Shown here: in pieces, positions 32,309-40,376 of the stretch
How the letters are laid out: each line of letters begins with the position of its first letter
Position numbering within the stretch: position 1 is the first letter of the stretch
The notes under the pieces: model-generated
Seen by the model: only the letters and a program-made list of their open reading frames with translations
What the model was told of the DNA's origin: nothing
Database searches by the model: none
Assembly (NCBI RefSeq): GCF_030406405.1
Contig: NZ_JAUEPL010000056.1
Location: 1 to 41,692 of the forward strand
DNA length: 41,692 bases
DNA from: Streptomyces ficellus
GTDB taxonomy: Bacteria > Actinomycetota > Actinomycetes > Streptomycetales > Streptomycetaceae
Direction of reading: 5' to 3'
Translations under genes and position numbers: made by a program

Positions 32309-33340
32309 ATGGGACGTACCGTGAGCGCCGCCGGGCCGACGCTGGCGGTGGTCGCCCGGGAGGCCGGGGTCTCCGTGCCCACCGCCTCCAAGGTCGTCAA
32401 CGGCCGCGAGGACGTGGCCCCCGAGACCCGCCGCAGGGTCACCGAGGTACTGAACCGGCTGGGCTACGTGCGAAGGCCCCGCCCGGGCACGGCGCGCACG
32501 TCCGGCCTGGTGGACCTCGTGCTGCCCTCGCTGGAGCGCTCGTGGCCGGGCGCGGTGGTGCACGGAGTGGGGCAGGCCGCGCACGACGCCGGGCTGGAGG
32601 TGGTCGTGTCGGCGGGACCGGCGCGGGCCGGGGGCTGGCTGGACACGTTCGCCGGCCGGGGTTCGTCGGGGGCGCTGTTCCACCTGGCGGAGCTGACCGC
32701 GTCCCAGCACGCCTGGCTGGCCCGCCACCGCGTCCCGTACGTGATGATCGACCCCGTCACCGGACCGCCGCCAGGCGCCGTCTCGGTCGGTGCGAGCGAC
32801 TGGCAGGGCGGGAGGACCGCGACCGAGCACCTGATCGCGCTCGGGCACGAGCGGATCGCGGTGATCGGGGACTGCCGGGGCGACCTGTGCCGGGGCGCGG
32901 CGGTGGCCGGGTACCGCTCGGCACTGGTGGCGGCCGGCCTCCGCAGGCGACCCGAGTACGTGCGGCACGGCGAGCCGGACGAGGCCACCGCGCGACGCCA
33001 CACGCGGGAGCTGCTGGCCCTGCCCGAGCCGCCGACGGCCCTCTTCGTCTGCTCGGACGCGATGGCCCTGGGGGTGTACGAGGCCCTCGCCGAGCGCGGG
33101 CTGCGGGCGCCGGACGACATCAGCGTGGTGGGCTTCGGCGACCTGCCGGAGGCCCGCTGGGCCGCACCGGGGCTGACCACGGTGCGCCGCCCGCTCTCCG
33201 AGATGGCCTCCACCGCGCTGCGCCTGCTGGTCCGCCTCATGGCGGGCGAACGCCCCGAGGGCACCCGCACGGAACTGTCGACGCGCCTGGTGGTGCGGGC
33301 GAGCACGGCCGCCCCGGCCGGGGTCGGCCGGTTCGGCTGA
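32309..33340 (+). CDS. LacI-family transcriptional regulator of the rhamnogalacturonan module
   Basis: A 343-residue repressor. The N-terminal LacI helix-turn-helix (about 10-60) reads LAVVAREAGVSVPTASKVVN, then the hinge helix region NRLGYVRRPRPGTAR. The rest is a periplasmic-binding-fold sensor domain (GLVDLVLPS, TATEHLIALGHERIAVIGD, FVCSDAMALGVYEALAERGL, ISVVGFGDLPEARWAAPGLT). The ATG has GGAGGGG upstream. Its own promoter carries the operator found also before the dehydrogenase/DUF2264 operon and the ABC operon, so I infer that it controls all three. The inducer is probably a rhamnogalacturonan-derived oligosaccharide. It is convergent with the PL26-like gene. Confidence 0.94.
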   Translation: MGRTVSAAGPTLAVVAREAGVSVPTASKVVNGREDVAPETRRRVTEVLNRLGYVRRPRPGTARTSGLVDLVLPSLERSWPGAVVHGVGQAAHDAGLEVVVSAGPARAGGWLDTFAGRGSSGALFHLAELTASQHAWLARHRVPYVMIDPVTGPPPGAVSVGASDWQGGRTATEHLIALGHERIAVIGDCRGDLCRGAAVAGYRSALVAAGLRRRPEYVRHGEPDEATARRHTRELLALPEPPTALFVCSDAMALGVYEALAERGLRAPDDISVVGFGDLPEARWAAPGLTTVRRPLSEMASTALRLLVRLMAGERPEGTRTELSTRLVVRASTAAPAGVGRFG

Positions 33341-33389
33341 CGAGCGGCGCCGGCCACGCGACTGTGGCCCGCGCCGCCGCCGCATGGGT

Positions 33390-33424
33390 CCGGGACCGGG
33401 GGCGCGGCCCGCCCCCGGTCCCGG
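33390..33424. terminator. Bidirectional hairpin terminator
   Basis: A perfect 15-bp stem CCGGGACCGGGGGCG (33390-33404) / CGCCCCCGGTCCCGG (33410-33424) with a 5-base loop, between the convergent LacI regulator gene (stop 33340) and the PL26-like gene (stop at 33433). Confidence 0.88.
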
Positions 33425-33432
33425 TGTGAGGC

Positions 33433-36165
33433 TCAGCGCGGCAGCTTGTCGCCGATCAGTGCCAGGTTCTGAATCGCGGCGAGGCCGAACAGGGCCGTGG
33501 TGTTGGTGCTGATCCACAGGTGCTCGTAGCCGGGTTCGAGGACGGCCGGGCCTTCGAGCGGGGTTTTGTTCCACGTCATGGCCGTGGTGTAGCCGTCGCT
33601 GCTGAAGAACTTCTGCCAGGCGCGCGCCGCCAGCTTGTCGTCCTTCAACCGCACGGCCGCGTAGGCGTCCTGGCGCGAGTGGCCCTGGAAGAGCAGCAGG
33701 TTGCCGAAGTGGGAGCCGTAACGTGCCGCCTGTTCGGTCTTGGTGGCGTTGAAGTAGCGGCAGTAGTCCAGCCACGCCCGCGTGAACGCCGGCATGTCGA
33801 TGAGGTCGATGAGCTCGGCGCACATCTCGACGAGCCCGAACATGGCCGACAGGTGGGAGACGCCGACGACCGGCTTGTCCGCGACCGCGAAACGGCCGGT
33901 GTCCAGGTCGTACAGGCCCGTGCCCTGGACGAAGCCGTTGGGCTGGGCGGCGATGGTCTCCATGGTGGAGCGCAGCCGGGCCTCGGCCTTCGCCGCCTGG
34001 GGGCCGCGCCTCTCCCACTCGGTCAGCCAGGCGGCCGCCAGGCCGCTCCAGTCGGTGCCGAAGCCGATGGACAGGGCGTGGCGGTCGGGGGTGTACGGCT
34101 CGGTGCGGATCTTGCGGATGGGGTCGAGGACCAGGAACGTCTCGTCGGAGTCGACCAGGTCGCGCATCAGGTCGCCGACGCGTTCGTCGGCGGTGAGGAA
34201 GTAGTAGGGGCGGCGGTAGACGGCGGTGGAGATGCGCTGCTGCTTGGCGCTGTCGGCGAAGTGCTGTACGCCGTGCCGGGTGCCGAGCCCGGCCCACTTC
34301 CCGAGGTGGTAGACGTCGACCTCGCCGGTGTGCCGGGTCATCGCCTCGGCGAAGCGGAAGATGTCGCCGCGACCGGAGCGCAGGTAGGCGTACCAGAGCC
34401 ACAGGTCCGGCGAGAGCTCGGAGTTGTCCCACGCGTAGCCGCCGACGTCGTACCGCCACTGGTGACGGTCCTCGTCATAGGTGTGCATGATGTCGCCGTA
34501 GTCCCAGAAGCCGTACCAGCGGCGCTGCTCGACCTGGTCCTTGTAGTACGTGAAGAGGAAGTCGAGCTGGTCCTCGATCCTGGCCTTGGCGGCGGTGGAA
34601 CGGTCGACGGGGGCGAACAGGCCGCCGAAGACCCCGGCCCTGGCCAGGTCGCGCGCGGACGCGGCGAGCTGCGGCGGGGTGCGGACGGCGGCGGCCTGGG
34701 CGACGAGCGCCTCCGCGCTGGGGGTGGCGGCGTTGGCCCAGAACATCAGCTCGCTGGTGCGGGCGATGCCGTACGGGGTGCCGAAGCCGGGCTCGTAGTC
34801 CTCGTAGGTGATGTTGAGGCCTTCGAGCTGCTCGGGATGGGTGTCCTGGCCCATGCCGTCGTGGTAGAAGCGCAGGTCCATGGGCTGGGCTTCGGGTGAC
34901 CAGAGCCAGAGGGTGACCTCGGCGGCGTCTTCGGCCGCGCCCCGGATGTCGAGCTGGGCGGGGTGCTTCTCCCAGAAGTCCCGCAGCCCGAAGGACAGTC
35001 CGCCGCTGACCCCGCCGACGTATCCGAAGCCGCTCGCCCGGCCGCCGCCTCCGGCGGGTATCCAGCCGTGGTCCGCCTTGGTGCGCTTGCGCAGGGTGAA
35101 GCCGTCGGCGGACAGCTGGGCGAGGGTGTAGTCGCTCCAGGTGGGGATGTATCCCAGGCGGCTGGTGACACGCTGGTCCCAGGTGGCGGGGTCGGGCAGC
35201 TTCTGGCCCTTGACCTGCGCGGTCCGTACGGCGGCGCCGGGGTCGCGCCGCAGGCCGGTGATGCCCTGGACGGCCTCGGTGAGGAAGCCCTTGCCCTCGC
35301 CCGCGATACGGATGTGGCGGTCGTAGGCGGCGTCGCGCATGGGGACGGTGAAGCGGACGCCGAGGCCGCGGATGAAGTCCTTCCGCTGATCGCCGTCGTA
35401 GGTGATGGTGTGGACCATCCGGAACGACTCGGCGCCCGCGTAGAAGTACAGCCGCACGCTGAACGGCAGCCAGCTGCGGCTGCCCTTGCGGTGCTTGCCG
35501 TCGACGCGGACCACCGCTCGCACCGGGCCGCGCTGTTCGACGACCGCGCCGCTGATCTCGCCGTCGAACCGCTCCCACTTGGCGTTGCCCTGGTCCCCGT
35601 CGTCCAGGTCGCTCTGCCGGAGCAGGACGAGCCGTCCCTCGGTGGCGATCGTTGTCCCGCCCCGGGTGACGGACTCCACGAGCTTCTCGCCGTCCTTGGA
35701 GACGACGGCCTTGACGGTGCCGGTGTCGATGGTGATCCGCCGGCCGGTCTCGGTGACGGTCACCTGGCGGCCGGCGGGGGCCGGGGTTCCGGCCGTGAGG
35801 GTGAACTTCTCGGCGCCGGCCGCCTCGGGGCCGACCGCGTGGGCGGTCCACTTGAGGGAGCCGTCCGGCCAGTAGGCGGTGGCCCAGGTCTGTACGGGGA
35901 GGCTCGCGCCGCCCTCGGTGGCCAGGGCGAACGTCTGGCCGGCCGGGTGGGCGCCCTTGGGCCACGGCACGCCGAACGTGGAGCCGGGCGCGGCACCGAG
36001 GCCGCCGGCCTCCAGCCACCCGACGCTCACGGGCGCGTCACCGGCCGCGGCGTCCGGCGCTTCAGCGGCCTGGGCGGCGCCCTGGCCGAGCGCCCAGCTG
36101 AACTGGGCGGCGGCCCCGGCGGCTGCGGCGGCCTTGAGGAGACCTCTGCGGGGGATGGGGGACAT
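33433..36165 (-). CDS. Secreted PL26 / YetA-like exo-rhamnogalacturonan lyase family protein
   Basis: A 910-residue exported protein. A Tat signal is at the N-terminus (PRRGLLKAAAAAG, cleavage near AAQA-AEA). Three parts follow: an N-terminal RIFT-like barrel (about 45-140, VSVGWLEAGGLG, TYWPDGSLKW-like AYWPDGSLKWTAHAV), a beta-sandwich middle (about 140-470), and an (alpha/alpha)-toroid C-terminal part (about 500-910: GFWDYGDIMHTYDEDRHQWR, YDVGGYAWDNSELSPDLWLW, KYSGTRHG-like LGTRHGVQHF). This matches the PcRGLX/YetA architecture, whose characterised fungal member (PL26) releases unsaturated galacturonosyl-rhamnose from rhamnogalacturonan ends. I could not verify the catalytic residues. An 18-bp palindrome lies 33 bases upstream of the ATG. 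It could be co-transcribed with the ABC operon or run from its own promoter. Confidence 0.85.
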   Translation of the reverse strand: MSPIPRRGLLKAAAAAGAAAQFSWALGQGAAQAAEAPDAAAGDAPVSVGWLEAGGLGAAPGSTFGVPWPKGAHPAGQTFALATEGGASLPVQTWATAYWPDGSLKWTAHAVGPEAAGAEKFTLTAGTPAPAGRQVTVTETGRRITIDTGTVKAVVSKDGEKLVESVTRGGTTIATEGRLVLLRQSDLDDGDQGNAKWERFDGEISGAVVEQRGPVRAVVRVDGKHRKGSRSWLPFSVRLYFYAGAESFRMVHTITYDGDQRKDFIRGLGVRFTVPMRDAAYDRHIRIAGEGKGFLTEAVQGITGLRRDPGAAVRTAQVKGQKLPDPATWDQRVTSRLGYIPTWSDYTLAQLSADGFTLRKRTKADHGWIPAGGGGRASGFGYVGGVSGGLSFGLRDFWEKHPAQLDIRGAAEDAAEVTLWLWSPEAQPMDLRFYHDGMGQDTHPEQLEGLNITYEDYEPGFGTPYGIARTSELMFWANAATPSAEALVAQAAAVRTPPQLAASARDLARAGVFGGLFAPVDRSTAAKARIEDQLDFLFTYYKDQVEQRRWYGFWDYGDIMHTYDEDRHQWRYDVGGYAWDNSELSPDLWLWYAYLRSGRGDIFRFAEAMTRHTGEVDVYHLGKWAGLGTRHGVQHFADSAKQQRISTAVYRRPYYFLTADERVGDLMRDLVDSDETFLVLDPIRKIRTEPYTPDRHALSIGFGTDWSGLAAAWLTEWERRGPQAAKAEARLRSTMETIAAQPNGFVQGTGLYDLDTGRFAVADKPVVGVSHLSAMFGLVEMCAELIDLIDMPAFTRAWLDYCRYFNATKTEQAARYGSHFGNLLLFQGHSRQDAYAAVRLKDDKLAARAWQKFFSSDGYTTAMTWNKTPLEGPAVLEPGYEHLWISTNTTALFGLAAIQNLALIGDKLPR

Positions 36166-36197
36166 GGAAGGTTCCTTTCCATGGGGCTTGTCGGGTG

Positions 36198-36215
36198 CGC
36201 CACGGGTCCGTGGCG
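36198..36215. promoter_or_regulatory. 18-bp perfect palindrome upstream of the PL26-like gene
   Basis: CGCCACGG-GT-CCGTGGCG is a perfect 8+2+8 palindrome 33 bases upstream of the lyase ATG. It differs from the LacI-type operators, so it may bind another regulator or form a leader hairpin. Closer to the gene, ATGGAA and TTCCAT (36164-36182) pair across the ribosome site and start codon, which could mask translation initiation. The rest of the 36166-36367 gap contains a GCCCC-TGT-GGGGGC hairpin (36323-36336) that may weakly terminate the ABC operon. Confidence 0.55.
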
Positions 36216-36367
36216 TCGGGTGGGTTCCGCCGGTGGGACGGGTCGGGGGCCCCGGCGGGCGCGCCTCCTCGCCGGTCGGCGGCCGTAGGTCCCGCGGGGG
36301 GGGAGCTCTTCGGACGCCGCCAGCCCCTGTGGGGGCGACCCTGTCCGCCCCCTTGCGCCGTTTCTCC

Positions 36368-36925
36368 CTAGGCGTCCGCTCGCTGCTCTACCGCGAGGGC
36401 CGCCGCCGTCAGGATCCCCAGCGCGGGCGCCGCCAGGGGCGGGGAGAACCACATGGACGCCGCGATCACGGCGAACCCGCAGACCAGCGCGAGCGATCCG
36501 GCCGGGTCCCTCACCGTCCGGCGGGTGGCCGAGGTGAGGAGGGGACGCCACGGGGCGCCCGGGTGCCAGGCCACGGCCGCCCGGAGGCCCGCGACGGACA
36601 GGGCGAGCAGGGCCAGTACGCCCACGGCGCCGGCGAACGCGCCGCCCGGGAGCCCGCCGGCCCGTACGACCGCGATGTCCGCCCACACCAGGGCGAGCGC
36701 CGCCCAGCCGGTCAGGCCCGCGAGCAGGCCGCCGTGGCGGGCGGCGGCGCGCACGTCGGTGGCGAACTCGCGCAGCCCGCCCGGCTCGTGGGCGAGGTGG
36801 CGGCGCAGGTGGGCGGAGCCGGCGGCGAGCGCCGCGGGCAGGGTGACCAGCGGCAGCGACGCGAGGGCGATCCACACTCCGGTGAGCAGGCACTCGGCGA
36901 AGACCCCGAAGCGGACGGCGCGCAC
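36368..36925 (-). CDS. YesL-like (DUF624) membrane protein
   Basis: A 185-residue membrane protein with about five hydrophobic segments (GVWIALASLPLVTLPAALAA, GWAALALVWADIAVV, GAVGVLALLALSVAGL, and others). The first span with LTLPAALAAGSAHLRRHL fits the DUF624/YesL family. B. subtilis yesL lies in the yes rhamnogalacturonan utilisation operon next to ABC importer genes, the same context as here. The biochemical role is unknown; a transporter-accessory function is the usual guess. It starts 4 bases after the stop of the upstream permease, so it belongs to the ABC operon. Confidence 0.82.
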   Translation of the reverse strand: MRAVRFGVFAECLLTGVWIALASLPLVTLPAALAAGSAHLRRHLAHEPGGLREFATDVRAAARHGGLLAGLTGWAALALVWADIAVVRAGGLPGGAFAGAVGVLALLALSVAGLRAAVAWHPGAPWRPLLTSATRRTVRDPAGSLALVCGFAVIAASMWFSPPLAAPALGILTAAALAVEQRADA

Positions 36926-36929
36926 CGGC

Positions 36930-37787
36930 TCAGCCCTTCAGGCCCGAGGTGGCCATACCGTCGATCAGGTAGCGCTGGAAGGCCAGGAAGAACAGCAGCA
37001 CGGGCAGCAGCGCGACCAGCGACATGGCGATCATGCTGCCGTAGTTGGCGACGCCGTCCTGGTCCACGAACATCTTCAGGCCGAGCGAGACGGTGTACTT
37101 CTCGGGTTCGTTGAGGTAGATCAGCGGGCCCATGAAGTCGTTCCACGCGTTGATGAAGGTGAAGATCGCGCTGGTGATGAGCGCGGGCCGGCACAGCGGC
37201 AGCACGATCGACCAGTAGATCCGCAGGTGCCCGCAGCCGTCCAGCCGGGCGGCCTCGTCCAGCTCCTTCGGCAGGCCACGCATGAACTGCATCATCAGGA
37301 AGACGAAGAAGGCGTCGGTGGCGAGGTACTTGCCCAGGAGCAGCGGGGTGTAGGTGTTGATGAGCTCCAGCTTCTGGAACATCACGTACTGCGGGATGAG
37401 CAGCACGTGGTACGGCAGCAGCAGCGTGCCGATCATCAGCGCGAAGAGCACGCCGCGCCCGGCGAACCCGATGCGGGCGAAGGCGTAGGCGGACAGGGAG
37501 CAGGAGATCAGGACGCCGACGACCGAACCGACCGCCAGAAGGAGGGAGTTGCCGAAAAAGGTGGAGATGGGGATGTCGGCGATGCCGTCGGCGAGGCGGC
37601 TGTAGTTGTCGGTGATGGGGTTCGCCGGGAACAGTTCCAGGCTGCCGACGATCTCGTCGTTCGGTTTGAACGAGCCGCCGATCACCCATACCACGGGGTA
37701 GAGCACCACGGCGAGGACCGCCAGCGACCCGAGGTGCCAGGCGAGCGATCCGGCGCCGCGCCGGCGGAAGGTGGTCAGCGCGGTCAT
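36930..37787 (-). CDS. Carbohydrate ABC transporter permease (YesQ/MsmG type)
   Basis: A 285-residue six-span permease. The EAA loop reads DEAARLDGCGHLRIYWSIVL and the protein ends with IDGMATSGLKG, the standard terminus of MalG-like proteins. The ATG at 37787 overlaps the stop of the first permease by 4 bases (ATGA). It partners the upstream permease and the lipoprotein in a CUT1-type importer, probably for rhamnogalacturonan oligosaccharides. Confidence 0.95.
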   Translation of the reverse strand: MTALTTFRRRGAGSLAWHLGSLAVLAVVLYPVVWVIGGSFKPNDEIVGSLELFPANPITDNYSRLADGIADIPISTFFGNSLLLAVGSVVGVLISCSLSAYAFARIGFAGRGVLFALMIGTLLLPYHVLLIPQYVMFQKLELINTYTPLLLGKYLATDAFFVFLMMQFMRGLPKELDEAARLDGCGHLRIYWSIVLPLCRPALITSAIFTFINAWNDFMGPLIYLNEPEKYTVSLGLKMFVDQDGVANYGSMIAMSLVALLPVLLFFLAFQRYLIDGMATSGLKG

Positions 37788-38803
37788 CGGGCGGCCTCCT
37801 CGTAGTGGACCCAGCGCCGCTGGGACCAGAACAGCACCGCGGTGACCAGGCCGACCGCGAGCAGCAGCATCCACGCCATGGCCGAGGCGAAGCCCATCCG
37901 GCTGTTCTCGAAGCCCTGGACGTAGAGGTAACAGGTGTAGACGAGGGTGGCGTCGGCGGGACCGCAGGTGCCGCCGGCACCGCCGAGGATGTACGCCGAG
38001 CCGAAGATCTGGAACGAGTGGATGGTCTCCAGCAGGACGTTGAAGAAGAGGACCGGCGAGATCATCGGCAGGGTGATGTGCCAGAACCGCCGCCAGGTGC
38101 CGGCCCCGTCGACCTCGGCCGCCTCGTACAGCTCGCGCGGTACCTGCTTGAGCCCGGCGAGGAAAATGACCATGGGGGCGCCGAACTGCCAGACGGTCAG
38201 CGCCACCAGGCTGTAGATGATCCAGTCCGGGTCGCCGGTCCAGCCGCCGACGTCCACTCCGAACAGGGCGCGCTGCGCGCGGTCGACGATGGCGTCGTCC
38301 GAGAAGATCGCCTTCCAGACGATGGCGATGGAGACGCTGGCGCCGATCAGCGACGGGGCGTAGAACGCGGCCCGGTAGAAGGCCTGTCCGCGCCGCTTCT
38401 GGTTGAGCAGCAGGGCCACGGCGAGGGCGGCGGCGAGCTTCAGCGGGGTGCCGACGACCACGTACCAGAGCGTCACCTCGACCGACGTACGCCACCGGGG
38501 GTCGGCGAACATGTCGGTGAAGTTCCTCAGGCCGATCCACTTCGGCGTGTCGAAGAGGTTGTAGTCGGTGAAGGCGAAGTAGAGCGAGGCGACCATCGGT
38601 CCCGCCGTCAGGAGCAGGAATCCGGCGATCCAGGGGGACATGAACAGGTAGCCGGCGAGGTTGTCGCGGCGGCCGCGGCGCCGGACGGCGGCGCGCGTGC
38701 GGCGCTCGCCGCCGCCCGGGCCGTACCGCGGTACGGAGCCCTCGTCCCCCTCGGTCAGGGGCTGCGCCGCGGTGGTCGGGAGGTGTGTCACGGTGGTTCC
38801 CAT
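37784..38803 (-). CDS. Carbohydrate ABC transporter permease (YesP/MsmF type)
   Basis: A 339-residue permease with a ~50-residue hydrophilic, Arg-rich cytoplasmic N-terminus and then six spans (first: GYLFMSPWIAGFLLLTAGPM). The EAA loop is YEAAEVDGAGTWRRFWHITL. The ATG at 38803 shares one base with the TGA of the binding-protein gene (TGATG), so translation is coupled. As in the other importer, there is no ATPase gene. Confidence 0.94.
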   Translation of the reverse strand: MGTTVTHLPTTAAQPLTEGDEGSVPRYGPGGGERRTRAAVRRRGRRDNLAGYLFMSPWIAGFLLLTAGPMVASLYFAFTDYNLFDTPKWIGLRNFTDMFADPRWRTSVEVTLWYVVVGTPLKLAAALAVALLLNQKRRGQAFYRAAFYAPSLIGASVSIAIVWKAIFSDDAIVDRAQRALFGVDVGGWTGDPDWIIYSLVALTVWQFGAPMVIFLAGLKQVPRELYEAAEVDGAGTWRRFWHITLPMISPVLFFNVLLETIHSFQIFGSAYILGGAGGTCGPADATLVYTCYLYVQGFENSRMGFASAMAWMLLLAVGLVTAVLFWSQRRWVHYEEAAR

Positions 38804-40086
38804 CAGGAGCCGAGCGCTGTCTTCGCCTCGGTGAAGAACTGCTGGACCGCTTCGTCCACGGACCGCTTGCCGAGCCCCACGTCCTCGGCGACGCGCAGGA
38901 ACGCCGCCTCGCAGACGTCGGCGCCGGCGGGGTGCGGGGTGATGGGCTGGAGGACGCGCGTCTCGACGAGCTGCCGCTCGTACGCGGCGATCTTCTTGTT
39001 GACCTCGTCGGTCGGCTGGAACGCCTCGTACTGCTCGGTGGTGGCGGGCACCCCCCGGTCGTAGCCCATGATCTTGGCGACCTCGGGGTCGTGGACCATG
39101 AAGTCGATGAACCGGGCGACCTCCTTGGGGTGCTGGGTGCGCCGGGAGCCGCTGAGCATCAGTGAGCCGAGGTACTGGCCGGTGGTCTTGCCGTCCGTGG
39201 TGGGGATGGGGGCGAGGCCGTACTGGCTCTTGCCCTCGGAGGTGTAGCGGATGGTGAAGTTGTCCCAGGTGAACTCGGAGGCGGCGATCTCGGCGGCGAC
39301 CGCCGACTTGGGCCTGATCTGGGCGACCTTCTTGGGGTCGGCGTAGACGCCGGACCTCACGCCCTGAAAGCCCTTGGTCCACCAGTCGACGAGGTCCGCC
39401 TCGGTGAAGCCGAGGCCGTCCTCGGTGAAGAACGCCTTGCCGTTCTGGCGCAGGAAGAGGTCGTAGAGGTACATCACGCCGTAGAGGCCGCTGTCGCCCG
39501 CACGCCCCTGGGTGTCGCGGATTCTGGCCATCGCGTCGTGGTACTCGTCCCAGGTCCAGCCGGGCTTGGGGCTGATACCGGCCTTGGCGAAGACGGGCTG
39601 GTCGATGACGAGGGCCATGGAGTTCGAGCCGACGGGGACGCCGAGCAGCTTGCCGTCGACCCGGCCGAACTCCTCCAGGCCCGCGCGGAAGTTGTCCATG
39701 CTCAGGTTTCCCGCCTCGACCTGCTCATTGAGGTCGAGGAGCACGTTCTTCTCGTCGTACTTGCGCAGGAAGCCGATGGCGTTCTGGAAGACGTCCGGCG
39801 GATTGCCGCCGGAGGCCTGGGTGTTGAACTTCTTCCAGAAGTCCAGGTAGGGCTGGAAGTCGGTCTGGACCTTGATCTTCGGGTGTTTCTTCTCGAAGAG
39901 CGCGATCGTCTGATTGATGCGCTTGGCGCGGTCGTCGGACCCCCACCACGCGTACCGGATGGTGACGGTCCCGTCACCCGAGCCGCTTCCGGAGCCGCAG
40001 CCCGCCGCCGTGAGGCCGAGGGCGGCCATGGAGCCGCCCGCCATCTTCAGCAGGCTGCGCCGGTCAACAGTCCCATTCGTACGCAC
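38803..40086 (-). CDS. Extracellular sugar-binding lipoprotein of the LacI-controlled ABC importer
   Basis: A 427-residue family 1 solute-binding protein. A Tat-like DRRSLLKMAGG motif precedes a lipobox at Cys30 (TAAGC), followed by a Gly/Ser-rich tether. The mature part has YAWWGSDDRAKRINQTI, GGNPPDVFQNAI and DGKLLGVPVGSNSMALVID, resembling binding proteins of the YesO/YtcQ type. I prefer the GTG start at 40086 because GGAGG lies 7 bases upstream; an in-frame ATG at 40107 has no such site. The operator copy 3 and a strong promoter lie just upstream. Likely ligand: oligosaccharides released from rhamnogalacturonan, inferred from neighbours. Confidence 0.93.
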   Translation of the reverse strand: MRTNGTVDRRSLLKMAGGSMAALGLTAAGCGSGSGSGDGTVTIRYAWWGSDDRAKRINQTIALFEKKHPKIKVQTDFQPYLDFWKKFNTQASGGNPPDVFQNAIGFLRKYDEKNVLLDLNEQVEAGNLSMDNFRAGLEEFGRVDGKLLGVPVGSNSMALVIDQPVFAKAGISPKPGWTWDEYHDAMARIRDTQGRAGDSGLYGVMYLYDLFLRQNGKAFFTEDGLGFTEADLVDWWTKGFQGVRSGVYADPKKVAQIRPKSAVAAEIAASEFTWDNFTIRYTSEGKSQYGLAPIPTTDGKTTGQYLGSLMLSGSRRTQHPKEVARFIDFMVHDPEVAKIMGYDRGVPATTEQYEAFQPTDEVNKKIAAYERQLVETRVLQPITPHPAGADVCEAAFLRVAEDVGLGKRSVDEAVQQFFTEAKTALGS

Positions 40087-40142
40087 AGTTCGTCCTCCAG
40101 CGCGCATGGATCGCCGCGTTCTTCGTCCGTTGAATCGTTTTA

Positions 40143-40190
40143 GGAAAGCGCTTGCCGGGACAACGTAAGGAGCCTCGCGGGCAACGTCAA
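40143..40190 (-). promoter_or_regulatory. ABC operon promoter with LacI-type operator, copy 3
   Basis: Read on the minus strand: -35 TTGACG (40190-40185), 17 bases, -10 TACGTT (40167-40162), a very good vegetative promoter. The operator, GGAAAGCGCTTGCC on the plus strand (40143-40156), starts 5 bases beyond the -10 box and so covers the expected transcription start. The first gene starts at 40086. The layout mirrors that of the lacI-family gene promoter. Confidence 0.72.
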
Positions 40191-40272
40191 CGGTTCGGAC
40201 GAGATCTATGCTGTCGGCTTCGTCGCGGCCCTTTGCGGGGAGCGACGCCCCGGCGGCCGGGGGCAGCGCGTG

Positions 40273-40284
40273 TGAATCGATTCA
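40273..40284. promoter_or_regulatory. 12-bp palindrome TGAATCGATTCA upstream of the binding-fold protein gene
   Basis: TGAATCGATTCA is a perfect palindrome with a central CpG, 92 bases upstream of the GTG at 40377. A related half, TGAATCG, recurs at 40131-40137 in the leader of the divergent ABC operon. This may be a second regulator site in the 290-base divergent region, distinct from the GGAAAGCGCTT-type operator. Confidence 0.5.
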
Positions 40285-40376
40285 TCGACTCGGCGGATGT
40301 ACGGGATCGTGACGTCCGCCGTGCCCGCCGCGTTGTCCGTCTCATGGAAGAGACGAACAGTCAAGAGGGACGGGCC

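Noticed and set aside
33520..36288. Long plus-strand open frames opposite the PL26-like gene
   Set aside because: They are Gly/Ala/Val/Asp-rich mirror translations of the lyase gene without ribosome sites or domains.
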